DNA of 64,000 bases from contig NZ_JAUSUW010000001.1 of assembly GCF_030814435.1 (NCBI RefSeq), forward strand, positions 434,001 to 498,000, read 5' to 3'. A program made the translations under genes and the position numbers. The stretch's first letter is position 1. Each line of letters starts with the position of its first letter. Positions 44,818 through 53,483 of the stretch are shown piece by piece. A model generated the notes under the pieces. It was given only the letters and a program-made list of their open reading frames with translations. It searched no databases and was not told the DNA's origin. The DNA comes from Peteryoungia aggregata LMG 23059 (lineage in GTDB: Bacteria > Pseudomonadota > Alphaproteobacteria > Rhizobiales > Rhizobiaceae).

Positions 44818-45335
44818 TGATGGCAGCCAATGACATCCATGCGTTGGAGGCCGTCTTCGTTCCGGGCGCCGACAATCATCGTGCCTTTCGCAACGCGCTG
44901 GGCAGCTTCACCACGGGAGTGACCGTGGTGACCGCAACGACCTCAGACGGTCCGATTGGCATGACGGTGAACAGCTTTGCCTCGGTGTCGCTCGATCCGC
45001 CTCTGGTGCTCTGGTCACCGGCCAAGAGTTCGTCGCGGTACGGCGCCTTTACGGGTGCCCGCCATTTCGCGATCCACGTGCTCGGTGCGGATCAGGACCA
45101 CCTGAGCGCCGCCTTCACACGCGGCGGCAATGGCTTCGACGGGATCGAGGTCAGGTTCAACGACGAAGGCGTCCCGGTTCTGCCGGGCACGCTCGCGCGT
45201 TTCGAATGCGCCGAGCAGGCGCAGCATGACGCCGGTGATCACACGATCATCATCGGCAGGGTGTTAAGGGTCGCACATCGGCAGGGAGAACCGCTGTGCT
45301 TCTCGGGAGGACGGTTCGGACGCTTCGCGGTCTGA
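44817..45335 (+). CDS. smoA: Flavin reductase (SmoA-like)
   Basis: Short-chain flavin reductase of the FMN-binding split-barrel family, 172 aa, making FMNH2 for the monooxygenase. Family blocks are RNALGSFTTGVTVVTA, GMTVNSFASVSLDPPLVLW, HFAIHVLG and, near the end, IIIGRVLRVAHRQGEPLCFSGGRFG in part. Its ATG overlaps the upstream stop as TGATG; ATG 44820 is equally possible. A 193-base gap without a gene follows before the transporter. Confidence 0.9.
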   Translation: MMAANDIHALEAVFVPGADNHRAFRNALGSFTTGVTVVTATTSDGPIGMTVNSFASVSLDPPLVLWSPAKSSSRYGAFTGARHFAIHVLGADQDHLSAAFTRGGNGFDGIEVRFNDEGVPVLPGTLARFECAEQAQHDAGDHTIIIGRVLRVAHRQGEPLCFSGGRFGRFAV

Positions 45336-45528
45336 GCTGGGAGTTTGGGAGGAGGTCGTCGGTGCATGCCTGGCATGCGCGGCGAGGCAATTGGGGACCA
45401 TCTGGAACAAGTGCCGCAAGGAGGATTTTACTCCGCCGCGGCCTGAAACTGGAACAGCCGTGTTTGTGCGGCGAGGTGTAGTCTTCGATAGTCTCGCGAA
45501 TTGGCCGATGAAAAAGACGGGTGGAGAC

Positions 45529-46119
45529 ATGACAGCATTATCGAACCTGACCAACCTGCTCGGCCGGCTCAACGCCGCCGTGCTGATGGTCGGCCTATGG
45601 CTGGGCGCCGGCGCTCTCGGCATCATGCTGTTCTTCATGCTGATGCAGGTCTTCTTCCGCTACTTTCTCGGCAACGCCCTGCCCTGGAGCGAGGAGGCCT
45701 CGCGCTTCCTGATGCTCTGGATGACGGGACTACTTGTACCGACTGCCTTCCGCCAGGGCGGTTTTGTCGCCATTGGCCTGATCCTCGAAAACCTGCCGCG
45801 CCTTCTGTCCGCCTTGATCAGCCTGATGTTCCTCCTGCTGATCGGAATCGTGCTCTATGTCGGCATGCGCATCGGCTGGAGTGAAGTCACCGGGATCGGT
45901 GGCCGTTTCGCGATGGCCGCCATCGCCGTTCCGACCTCATTCGATCTCTCGACCTGGATGAAGGTGCCGCGCGGCTGGATGATGGCGTCGCTCGCGGTCG
46001 GCATCACCCTGATGTTTGTGGTCAACATAGAACTCGTCCTGAGAACACTCCTGAAGCTGACGGGCCATGACCGGGAGCTGACCCCGATCCGCATCGCCGG
46101 ACAGCTGGGAGCAGAATGA
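45529..46119 (+). CDS. dctQ: TRAP transporter small permease (DctQ)
   Basis: Small four-helix membrane subunit of a tripartite ATP-independent periplasmic transporter, 196 aa. VFFRYFLGNALPWSEEASRFLMLWM is the family signature region. ATG 45529 with GGTGGAG upstream is preferred; the open frame continues upstream without a signal, and ATG 45508 is an alternative. It overlaps dctM by 4 bases. The location after the smo genes suggests uptake of sulfoquinovose or its glycerol glycoside. Confidence 0.93.
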   Translation: MTALSNLTNLLGRLNAAVLMVGLWLGAGALGIMLFFMLMQVFFRYFLGNALPWSEEASRFLMLWMTGLLVPTAFRQGGFVAIGLILENLPRLLSALISLMFLLLIGIVLYVGMRIGWSEVTGIGGRFAMAAIAVPTSFDLSTWMKVPRGWMMASLAVGITLMFVVNIELVLRTLLKLTGHDRELTPIRIAGQLGAE

Positions 46120-47408
46120 TGCTGAGCCTTTTCCTTCCTCTCTTCATCGTCTTCCTGCTCTTCGGCCTGCCGATCGTCTTCGGCCTGATAGCAGCACCTG
46201 CTCTTATCCTCTGGTGGAACGGCCAGGAGCGCGACATCGTGCTGCTCTACCGCAACATCTATGCGGGCATGGACAGCTTCCCGCTGATGGCCATCCCCTT
46301 CTTCATGCTAACTGGGGAACTGATGAACCGGGCGGGCATAACCGTCCGCATCGTGCGCTTTGCCCAATCCATGGTCGGCCACATGCGCGGCGGCCTGGCC
46401 CAGGTCAACGTCGTGGATTCCATGATGTTCGCCGGCATTTCCGGTTCTGCCGTCGCTGACGTTTCCGCACTCGGCGCCATGCTGATCCCGGCCATGGAGA
46501 AGGAAGGCTATACCCGCCGCTTCGCGGCCGGCATCACGGCGGCATCTGCCATTATCGGCCCGATCATTCCGCCCTCGGGCATCATGATCATCTATGCCTA
46601 TGTGATGGGTGAAAGCGTTGCTGCCCTCTTCCTCGCCGGCATCGTGCCCGGCATCCTCATCGGCATCAGCCTGATGGTGATGATCCGGCTGCTGGCCAAC
46701 CATTACGATCTGCCGGCCGCTACCAAGCGCGCCTCCTGGCGCGACCGTGGCCGGGCGATGATCGGCGCTTTCTGGCCGCTGCTAACGCCTGTCATCATCA
46801 TGGGCGGCATCCTCGGCGGCGTCTTCACGCCGACGGAAGCCGCGGCGATTGCCGCCGGTTACGCCTTCTTCCTCGGCCTCTTCGTCATCGGCACACTGAA
46901 GTTCAAGGATATCCCGGGCATTCTGATGCGCGCGGCGATGACATCCGCCGTCGTGCTTCTGCTGATCGGGGCAGCCATGGCCTTCAAGACGGTGGCATCG
47001 CTTGCCCATACGCCGGAACTGCTGGCCGACCTGTTCCTCAGCCTCAGCGACAACCCGCTCGTCCTGCTCTTCCTTGTCAACATCCTGTTGTTCGTCGTTG
47101 GCATGTTCCTGGACGCGGGTCCGGCCATCATCGTGCTGGGACCGATTCTCGGGCCGATCTTCACCTCGCTGGGCGTTGATCCGGTCCATTTCGCGATCAT
47201 CATGGTCGTAAACCTGACCGTCGGCCTGTTGACCCCGCCGATGGGCCTTGTTCTCTTCGTCACGTCCTCGGTCTCCGGACTGAAGGTCGAGACGGTGGCC
47301 AAGGCCGTCATGCCATTTCTCTTGGCGGAAATCGTGGTGATCTTCTTGATCACCTATTTCCCCGCCCTGACCCTAACGGTCCCGCGCCTTGCGGGCTTCG
47401 TCGACTAA
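46116..47408 (+). CDS. dctM: TRAP transporter large permease (DctM)
   Basis: Large membrane subunit of 430 aa with about twelve helices, which carries out sodium-coupled import. It has DSFPLMAIPFFMLTGELMNRAG, DSMMFAGISGSAVADVSALG, IIGPIIPPSGIMIIYA and GLLTPPMGLVLFV, all standard for DctM. It overlaps dctQ and lies 24 bases before dctP. Confidence 0.96.
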   Translation: MMLSLFLPLFIVFLLFGLPIVFGLIAAPALILWWNGQERDIVLLYRNIYAGMDSFPLMAIPFFMLTGELMNRAGITVRIVRFAQSMVGHMRGGLAQVNVVDSMMFAGISGSAVADVSALGAMLIPAMEKEGYTRRFAAGITAASAIIGPIIPPSGIMIIYAYVMGESVAALFLAGIVPGILIGISLMVMIRLLANHYDLPAATKRASWRDRGRAMIGAFWPLLTPVIIMGGILGGVFTPTEAAAIAAGYAFFLGLFVIGTLKFKDIPGILMRAAMTSAVVLLLIGAAMAFKTVASLAHTPELLADLFLSLSDNPLVLLFLVNILLFVVGMFLDAGPAIIVLGPILGPIFTSLGVDPVHFAIIMVVNLTVGLLTPPMGLVLFVTSSVSGLKVETVAKAVMPFLLAEIVVIFLITYFPALTLTVPRLAGFVD

Positions 47409-47432
47409 CTTGAGAAAACGGGAGGAACCAGA

Positions 47433-48488
47433 ATGCTCAAGTCCATGTTCAAGACCCTGCTGCTCGCCAGCGCATTGACGATCACGGGAGTGGCGCAGGC
47501 AGCCGATATCACCCTGCGCGCCACCGCCAATTCCAACGAGAACGACGAGGACTATGACGGCCTCGTGGTCTTCAAGAACTATATCGAGAACGCCTCGAAT
47601 GGTGCGATCGCCGTCGAGATCTTCATGGGCACGCAGCTCTGCGCCACGGGTGAAGAATGCCTCCAGGGCATCGCCGACGGCTCGCTCGACGTCTACATCT
47701 CGACGTCTGGCGGTGCAGCCGGCCTCTTCCCCTATATCCAGGTCCTCGACCTGCCCTACCTGATGAGCGACGACCGCGTGGCAGAAGCGGTTCTGACCGG
47801 TGACTTCACCCGCAAGCTGCGTGAGCGGGCGCTTACCGACAGCGACAACAAGATCCGCCTCATGACGATCGGGAATACCGGTGGCTGGCGCAATTATGCC
47901 AATACCAAGCAGGCGGTGAAGTCGCCGGCCGATCTCAAGGGCCTGAAGATGCGCACGGTGCCGGCCGATCTGCCGCAGCAGGTTGCGACCGCAGTGGGTG
48001 CAGCGCCGACCCCGATCCCGTGGCCGGAACTCTTCACCTCGCTGCAGACAGGCGTTGTCGAAGGCACGGCCAACGGCATCACCGACATCATGTCGATGAA
48101 GTTCCCGGATGCAGGCCTGAAATATCTGACGCTCGACGGCCACAGCTATATGGGCGCCTTCTGGTGGATGTCGAACGACCGCTTCCAGGGTCTGACACCG
48201 GAGCAGAAGCAGATCGTCGTCGATGGCTTTGCCGCCCTACAGCAGGCGACCTTCGCCTCTCCGAAACGCAAGGAAATCGCCGCATATCAGGACTTCGCCA
48301 AGGCCGGCGGTCAGATCTACGTGCCGACGCCTGCCGAGAAGGAAGCCTTCAAGACCGCCGTCGCGCCCGTCTTCGACTGGTTCAAGACGAATGTCACCGG
48401 CGGTGCCGAAGTGTTTGACCAGTTCACCGCAGCAGTTGCAGACGCTCAGAAAGCAGTCGACGCCGAACGCGCCGCTGATCTAAACTGA
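47433..48488 (+). CDS. dctP: TRAP transporter substrate-binding protein (DctP)
   Basis: Periplasmic solute-binding protein, 351 aa, with a signal peptide ending near GVAQAA (about residue 24). The conserved ligand-contacting arginine region is LKGLKMRTVPADLP. MGTQLCATGEECLQG holds two cysteines seven residues apart that may form a disulfide. The usual carboxylate-binder signature around VVDGQEN is replaced by GVVEGTANGITD, which hints at a ligand other than C4-dicarboxylates. By context the ligand is a sulfonated sugar. A hairpin terminator follows. Confidence 0.92.
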   Translation: MLKSMFKTLLLASALTITGVAQAADITLRATANSNENDEDYDGLVVFKNYIENASNGAIAVEIFMGTQLCATGEECLQGIADGSLDVYISTSGGAAGLFPYIQVLDLPYLMSDDRVAEAVLTGDFTRKLRERALTDSDNKIRLMTIGNTGGWRNYANTKQAVKSPADLKGLKMRTVPADLPQQVATAVGAAPTPIPWPELFTSLQTGVVEGTANGITDIMSMKFPDAGLKYLTLDGHSYMGAFWWMSNDRFQGLTPEQKQIVVDGFAALQQATFASPKRKEIAAYQDFAKAGGQIYVPTPAEKEAFKTAVAPVFDWFKTNVTGGAEVFDQFTAAVADAQKAVDAERAADLN

Positions 48489-48494
48489 TCGACA

Positions 48495-48523
48495 GGGGAT
48501 GCGCGGTCGCCCCGCGCATCCCC
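48495..48523 (+). terminator. Intrinsic terminator after dctP
   Basis: Inverted repeat GGGGATGCGCGG / CCGCGCATCCCC (12 bp, 5-base loop), followed by ATTTT. It lies 7 bases after the dctP stop and probably ends the smoCBA-dctQMP transcript, at least in part. Confidence 0.82.
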
Positions 48524-48582
48524 ATTTTCGCCCCTCGCATCCGCGACATTCTCTCCGCAGGGCGGCTTCTCAAAGGTGTTTC

Positions 48583-49632
48583 ATGTCCGTTCCCTCATCA
48601 GCCTCGCCCGATCCGGAGCGGGATCAGCCTCATGCGGTCCTGCAGCATCGTTGGCGCCGTCTCTTTCCCGGCCTGTCGGTGACGATCCTGATCGCACTCG
48701 CATCAGCGTTCCTTTCCGAGCACTACGGCGCCCCGGCGATGTTGCTGGCAATTCTGATTGGCCTTGCCCTGCACTTCCTGGCCGAGGATCCGAAGACCGC
48801 TGAGGGACTGGACTTCGCCTCGCGCACGGTATTGAGGATCGGGATCGCTCTCCTCGGGCTGCGCGTGAGTGTCGCAATGTTCGCCGAACTCGGCGCTGCG
48901 GTGATCGCAATGATCGTCGCAGCCGTTGCCCTCACCATCCTCTTCGGCCTGCTGGCGGCTCGCCTAACGAACCAGGGGGCGGCATTCGGCTTTCTGACGG
49001 GCGGGGCGGTGGCGATCTGCGGCGCCTCGGCGGCCATGGCGATCTCGGCAGCGCTGGGCAGTACGCGCAGCAAGGAAGCTGACCAGCAGATGGTCTTCAC
49101 GGTGATCGGCGTGACCATGCTCTCGACGCTGGCGATGATCTTCTACCCGATCGTGGCAAGCCTTGCCGGACTTGATGACCATCAGACCGGGATCTTTCTC
49201 GGTGCGACGATCCACGATGTCGCCCAGGTGGCAGGCGCCGGGTTCTCGGTTTCGGTACCTGCCGGCGAGACGGCCGTCTTCGTCAAGCTGATCCGCGTGA
49301 CCATGCTGGCGCCGGTGGTTCTTGTGGCGGCACTCGCCTTCCGCCGCACCATAACCAGCGACGTGAAGCGACCGCCTTTGCTGCCGGGCTTTGTCGTTGC
49401 CTTCCTGATTCTAGCCGGACTGAACTCTCTGGTTTCCATTCCGCCGATGATCGCGGACTGGGCCGGCACCATCTCCCGTTGGGCGCTTCTGGTTGCCATC
49501 GCTGCCGTGGGAGTGAAAACCTCACTGCCGGAAGTCTTCAAGATCGGCGGCAGAGCCATCGGCCTATTGGTTGCGGACACGGTCTTCCTGGCCGCCCTGG
49601 TGCTCGCAGTGCTCGTCTTTGCCGGTCTCTAG
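48583..49632 (+). CDS. YeiH-family putative sulfate/sulfite exporter
   Basis: Membrane protein of 349 aa with about ten helices, of the conserved family PF03601 often named putative sulfate exporter. GLDFASRTVLRIGIALLGLRVS, GGAVAICGASAAMAIS and GATIHDVAQVAGAGFSVS are typical. The monooxygenase upstream releases sulfite, which is toxic, so an anion exporter here would fit. Export of sulfite is inference; members of this family also sit near taurine and sulfolactate genes. ATG 48583 is chosen after the terminator. Confidence 0.88.
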   Translation: MSVPSSASPDPERDQPHAVLQHRWRRLFPGLSVTILIALASAFLSEHYGAPAMLLAILIGLALHFLAEDPKTAEGLDFASRTVLRIGIALLGLRVSVAMFAELGAAVIAMIVAAVALTILFGLLAARLTNQGAAFGFLTGGAVAICGASAAMAISAALGSTRSKEADQQMVFTVIGVTMLSTLAMIFYPIVASLAGLDDHQTGIFLGATIHDVAQVAGAGFSVSVPAGETAVFVKLIRVTMLAPVVLVAALAFRRTITSDVKRPPLLPGFVVAFLILAGLNSLVSIPPMIADWAGTISRWALLVAIAAVGVKTSLPEVFKIGGRAIGLLVADTVFLAALVLAVLVFAGL

Positions 49633-49671
49633 CGTCGAAGCACTAGTTGTGAGCGCCCAAGGGACCGGCCT

Positions 49672-50238
49672 TCAGCCAGTCCCTGCGGCCAGCAGACGAA
49701 ACTCGTCCATCAGGCTTTCCGCCAGGCTGCGCAGGACAAGCACCTCAAAGCTCTTCGGGCCGTTGCGGGTGAGCACAACACCGTGGTGGCCGAACAGGGT
49801 TGCAGCAGTCCTGCCGATCGGGAACTCGCGGATATCGAGATCGACTCCCGTTCCTTTGGGCAACAATTCCAGCACCGCCGAACCGCTGATACGGATCCGG
49901 CAACGGCCATGGCTCTGATCTACGACGGATACTCCCGCACCGAATTTTTGCTGTAGCAGATCTGCAATGTCGATTGCTTCGCATAGCAAAAACCATTGGC
50001 CAGGGCCGAAGACACGCAAATCCCAGCTCTTAGACGAACCGAGCACTTCCTGTATCACAGCCAAGATCTCCGCCTCGCTGACTGAGCCCGGACGTGCCAT
50101 CAGCTGAAGGATGCTGTCTTGCGCCACAAGCTCGATCGAGAGACCGGCGAATGCGCCCTCGGCGACCGACACGACCGCGTGGCGGCGAAGGAGTTGGACA
50201 GGCACGATGTTCATCGGCGCGTGAATGAGATCAGACAT
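49672..50238 (-). CDS. soxG: N-methylglutamate dehydrogenase / sarcosine oxidase gamma subunit
   Basis: Smallest globular subunit of the heterotetrameric oxidase/dehydrogenase, 188 aa, related to the folate-binding GcvT fold. It shows CRIRISGSAVLELLPKGTGVDLD, FPIGRTAATLFGHHGVVL and a late FEVLVLRSLAESLMDEF typical of SoxG. It overlaps soxA by 8 bases. In the company of glxBCD and gmaS genes the complex is better read as N-methylglutamate dehydrogenase (MgdD) than as a sarcosine oxidase. Confidence 0.88.
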   Translation of the reverse strand: MSDLIHAPMNIVPVQLLRRHAVVSVAEGAFAGLSIELVAQDSILQLMARPGSVSEAEILAVIQEVLGSSKSWDLRVFGPGQWFLLCEAIDIADLLQQKFGAGVSVVDQSHGRCRIRISGSAVLELLPKGTGVDLDIREFPIGRTAATLFGHHGVVLTRNGPKSFEVLVLRSLAESLMDEFRLLAAGTG

Positions 50239-53194
50239 GGAGTTTCTCGTTTGCGGGATCGACAAACACAGGGCTGACGAGGCACCCCATGGCAAACTCA
50301 TTGCGCAGACCATTCCAGATCTGCACCTCCTCGCCATGGCGCGATGCACCACCCTTGACGAGGGCAAGGCCGATGGTGGAGCCGACATGCGGTGAAAAAC
50401 AGCTGGACGTCACATAGCCTTCGTCGTTTTCCAGCGTCGCCGCAGCATCCTTCTTCAGGATATGCGCGCCGCTGCGGAAACTGACGGCCGGATCGAGCGG
50501 CACGACGCCAACCAGTTGCGGCCGCATCGCATCGACAAGCCCTTCGCGCCCGACCATCTGCCTGCCGATGAAATCCGGCTTGGCGGTCGAGACCATCTTT
50601 CCAAAGCCGAGATCAGCCGGCACCACGGTGCCATTGATCTCGTTATGGGTCACATGACCCTTTTCGATGCGCAGCACCGAGAGCGCCTCCACACCATAGG
50701 CGCAGATGCCATGCGCCTTGCCAGCCAGCATCACGGCGTCAGCAATGCTTTCGCCGAAATCAGCCGGCACGGCGAGCTCAAAGGCCAGTTCACCGGAAAA
50801 CGAGATGCGAAACAGCCGACCCTTCAGGCGTCCGCCAAGCAGCGATACGTCTTTGGCGCCGAGATAGGGAAAGGCATCGCTGGAAATATCGTCATCGACA
50901 ATCTGCTCAAGCACGGCGCGGGATTTCGGCCCCGCCACCGCCATCTGCGCCCACTGGTCGGTGACGGAGGCCAGCCGCACATCCAGTTCCGGCCACAGCG
51001 CCTGCGCGCAAAACTCCAGATGGTTCATCACGCCAGCCGCGTAGGCTGTCGTTGTCGTCATGAAATAGCGATCCTCGGCCATCCGGCTGGTGGTGCCGTC
51101 GTCGTAGATGAAGCCATCCTCACGCAGCATCAAGCCATAGCGCGCCTTGCCGACCGGCAGTTTCAGGAAGGGGTTGCAATAGATGCGGTTGAGAAACTCC
51201 GCTGCATCCGTCCCGCAGATCTCGATCTTGCCGAGCATGGAAGCATCGCAGATCCCGACCGCTGAGCGGATCGTCTTCACTTCGCGGTCAACGCTTTCAC
51301 GCCAGCCGGTTTCGCCGGCCCTTGGAAACCAGGCGGAGCGATACCAGAGACCGGTTTCGACGAATGTCGCGCCATTCTTCTCAGCCCAGCCATGCAGCGG
51401 TGATCTGCGCACCGGCTGGAAGTGCTTGCCATGCGATGCACCGGCCAGCGCGCCAAACGACACAGGCGTATAGAAGGGGCGAAACGTCGTGGTGCCAACC
51501 TCTGCCGGCGCAATGCGCCGCGCTTCCGCCAGCAGGCCGATGGCATTCACATTGGAAAGCTTGCCCTGATCGGTCGCCATGCCATTCGTCGTATAGCGCT
51601 TGGCAAGTTCCACATGGCCATAGCCTTCCTGTACGGCGAGCCCCAGATCCTTCAGATGCACATCATTCTGGTAGTCGACAAAGGCCTTGGCCTTGATGCC
51701 GGGGATCGACCAGAGCGGCTTGGCCGGTGCTGGAACAATCTCCCCCTCGACAAGAGGCATAGCCACGCTGTCATGGGCGACACCAAGATCGGCAAGAGCC
51801 GCCTCGGCCGCCTTTGCCCCTGATATCATCACCGCCTGCAGGCCGAAGACACCGGCAGCCGATCCCGCAAGCGTGAGGTCCGGCAAACCCTCCGGCGCGA
51901 GAAAGGCTGAATGCTCATCCGACCAGCGGGGTTTTCCGCCGCGATGGCAGGCCAGATGAATGACCGGCGAAAACCCGCCGGACATGGCGAGACTATCGAT
52001 GTCGAGCGTCTCCCGCTGGCCTTCGCGCCAGATCTCGATGCCTTCGACGGCCTTGCTGCCCTGCACATTCGACACAAAGCCACCGCGCACCAGCTGCGCC
52101 TTGCCGGAGTAAGCGATGGCCGCATCGCGCCGGCTGTCGACGATTGCAGCGACATTTACGCCTGACGCCTCAAGATCATTCGCCAGCGCATAGCCGCTGT
52201 CATTGGTGGTGAAGACCGCCACCCTCTTGCCAGGCGCCACCGCATAGCGATTGAGATAGCTGCGCATAGCGCCAGCCATCATGACGCCCGGAACATCATT
52301 GCCGCCAAACACCAACGGACGTTCTTCGGCGCCGGTGGCCAGAATGGCTTTCTTCGCCGCAATACGCCACAGGCGCTCCACGGGACGCGTGGCATCCGGA
52401 ACCGCCACATGTTTTTGTACCCGCTCGACCGCGCCAAACACCTGCCCGTCATACCAACCAAAGGTAGTGGTGCGCGCCATCACCTGGACATTGGCGAGGC
52501 TTTCAAGCTCATCCACGGTCGCTTGCACGAAGGCGGATGCCGGGCGCCCATCAATGAGCGCGGTTTCTGAGAGAAGATAGCCGCCAAGGGCTGCATTCTC
52601 ATCAAGCAGGATCACCCGAAGCCCGGCACGCCCGGCGGTAAGGGCTGCCATCAGGCCCGTCGCCCCGGCACCGATGACCAGCAGGTCGCAATGCGCCCAG
52701 CATTTCTCATAGGTGTCCGGATCCGCCTCATAGGTGGCGCGGCCAAGACCGGCTGCCCGGCGGATCACCGGCTCATAGAGCTTTTCCCAGAATTTTGCCG
52801 GCCACATGAAGGTCTTGTAGTAGAAGCCAGCCGACAGGAAGGGCGACAAAAGCCCGTTGACCGCGCCGATATCATGCTCGAGCGAGGGCCAGCGGTTCTG
52901 GCTTTGCGCCTCGAGCCCTTCGTATAGTTCGACCATGGTTGCACGGGTGTTCGGCTCCGTGCGCCCGCCCCGGCCAATCGTCATCAGCGCGTTGGGCTCT
53001 GCCGATCCAGCCGTCAGCACGCCGCGCGGTCGGTGATATTTAAAACTGCGCCCGACCAGTTGCCGGCCATTGGCAAGAAGGGCTGAAGCCAGCGTGTCGC
53101 CGGCAAAACCGGTCATGGCCCGGCCATCAAAGGTGAAACTTTGCGGCATCTGCCGGTTGATCAGGCCGCCGCCTGCAAGGCGATAGGAGGTCAT
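50231..53194 (-). CDS. soxA: N-methylglutamate dehydrogenase / sarcosine oxidase alpha subunit
   Basis: Large subunit of 987 aa. An N-terminal ferredoxin-like part (FDGRAMTGFAGDTLASALLANG) is followed by a dinucleotide-binding region (DLLVIGAGATGLMAALTAGRAG, about residue 170) and a C-terminal aminomethyltransferase (GcvT) domain that transfers the released methyl group to tetrahydrofolate (IEKGHVTHNEINGTVVPADLGFG). The length matches the family. It overlaps both soxD and soxG. It is the MgdC counterpart if the pathway is methylamine oxidation. Confidence 0.94.
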   Translation of the reverse strand: MTSYRLAGGGLINRQMPQSFTFDGRAMTGFAGDTLASALLANGRQLVGRSFKYHRPRGVLTAGSAEPNALMTIGRGGRTEPNTRATMVELYEGLEAQSQNRWPSLEHDIGAVNGLLSPFLSAGFYYKTFMWPAKFWEKLYEPVIRRAAGLGRATYEADPDTYEKCWAHCDLLVIGAGATGLMAALTAGRAGLRVILLDENAALGGYLLSETALIDGRPASAFVQATVDELESLANVQVMARTTTFGWYDGQVFGAVERVQKHVAVPDATRPVERLWRIAAKKAILATGAEERPLVFGGNDVPGVMMAGAMRSYLNRYAVAPGKRVAVFTTNDSGYALANDLEASGVNVAAIVDSRRDAAIAYSGKAQLVRGGFVSNVQGSKAVEGIEIWREGQRETLDIDSLAMSGGFSPVIHLACHRGGKPRWSDEHSAFLAPEGLPDLTLAGSAAGVFGLQAVMISGAKAAEAALADLGVAHDSVAMPLVEGEIVPAPAKPLWSIPGIKAKAFVDYQNDVHLKDLGLAVQEGYGHVELAKRYTTNGMATDQGKLSNVNAIGLLAEARRIAPAEVGTTTFRPFYTPVSFGALAGASHGKHFQPVRRSPLHGWAEKNGATFVETGLWYRSAWFPRAGETGWRESVDREVKTIRSAVGICDASMLGKIEICGTDAAEFLNRIYCNPFLKLPVGKARYGLMLREDGFIYDDGTTSRMAEDRYFMTTTTAYAAGVMNHLEFCAQALWPELDVRLASVTDQWAQMAVAGPKSRAVLEQIVDDDISSDAFPYLGAKDVSLLGGRLKGRLFRISFSGELAFELAVPADFGESIADAVMLAGKAHGICAYGVEALSVLRIEKGHVTHNEINGTVVPADLGFGKMVSTAKPDFIGRQMVGREGLVDAMRPQLVGVVPLDPAVSFRSGAHILKKDAAATLENDEGYVTSSCFSPHVGSTIGLALVKGGASRHGEEVQIWNGLRNEFAMGCLVSPVFVDPANEKLHV

Positions 53195-53463
53195 GCGCGC
53201 ACCGCCTTTGCATCGGCTGCATCGTGGCAGGCATAGATCTCATGCGTTGCCGTATCACGTGACACCACCAGCCAGCGGCGGCAACCGGATGTATGGTGCC
53301 AGTATTCTTCATAGGCACCGCGTGGATTGTCGCGCAGATAGACATAATCATGCCAGGCATCCTGCCCCGCATCGGCTGCCGGACGCGGCAGGACTGCTCC
53401 TTTCACGGTGAACTCTTCCTTTGGTCGAAGCCCGCAATGCGGGCAAGGGATACGACTGGCCAT
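53191..53463 (-). CDS. soxD: N-methylglutamate dehydrogenase / sarcosine oxidase delta subunit
   Basis: Small zinc-binding subunit, 90 aa. It starts MASRIPCPHCGLRPKEEF with a CxxC pair, followed by WHDYVYLRDNPRGAYEEYWHHTSGCRRW in part (family signature) and a further cysteine-histidine pair near the end (YACHDA). It overlaps soxA by 4 bases and lies 20 bases after soxB. Confidence 0.94.
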   Translation of the reverse strand: MASRIPCPHCGLRPKEEFTVKGAVLPRPAADAGQDAWHDYVYLRDNPRGAYEEYWHHTSGCRRWLVVSRDTATHEIYACHDAADAKAVRA

Positions 53464-53483
53464 CGGTTGCGCTTTCGAAAAAA

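Noticed and set aside
45360..45410. Short GCATGC-type inverted repeats between the flavin reductase and dctQ
   Set aside because: Only 6-bp arms in a GC-rich gap; not enough to call an operator or terminator.
42745..49632. Reading the SsuD-like gene cluster as an ordinary alkanesulfonate (ssu) operon
   Set aside because: The aldo/keto reductase, Gfo/Idh enzyme and TRAP transporter do not belong to ssu operons, and no ssuABC genes are present; the sugar-sulfonate reading explains all members better.
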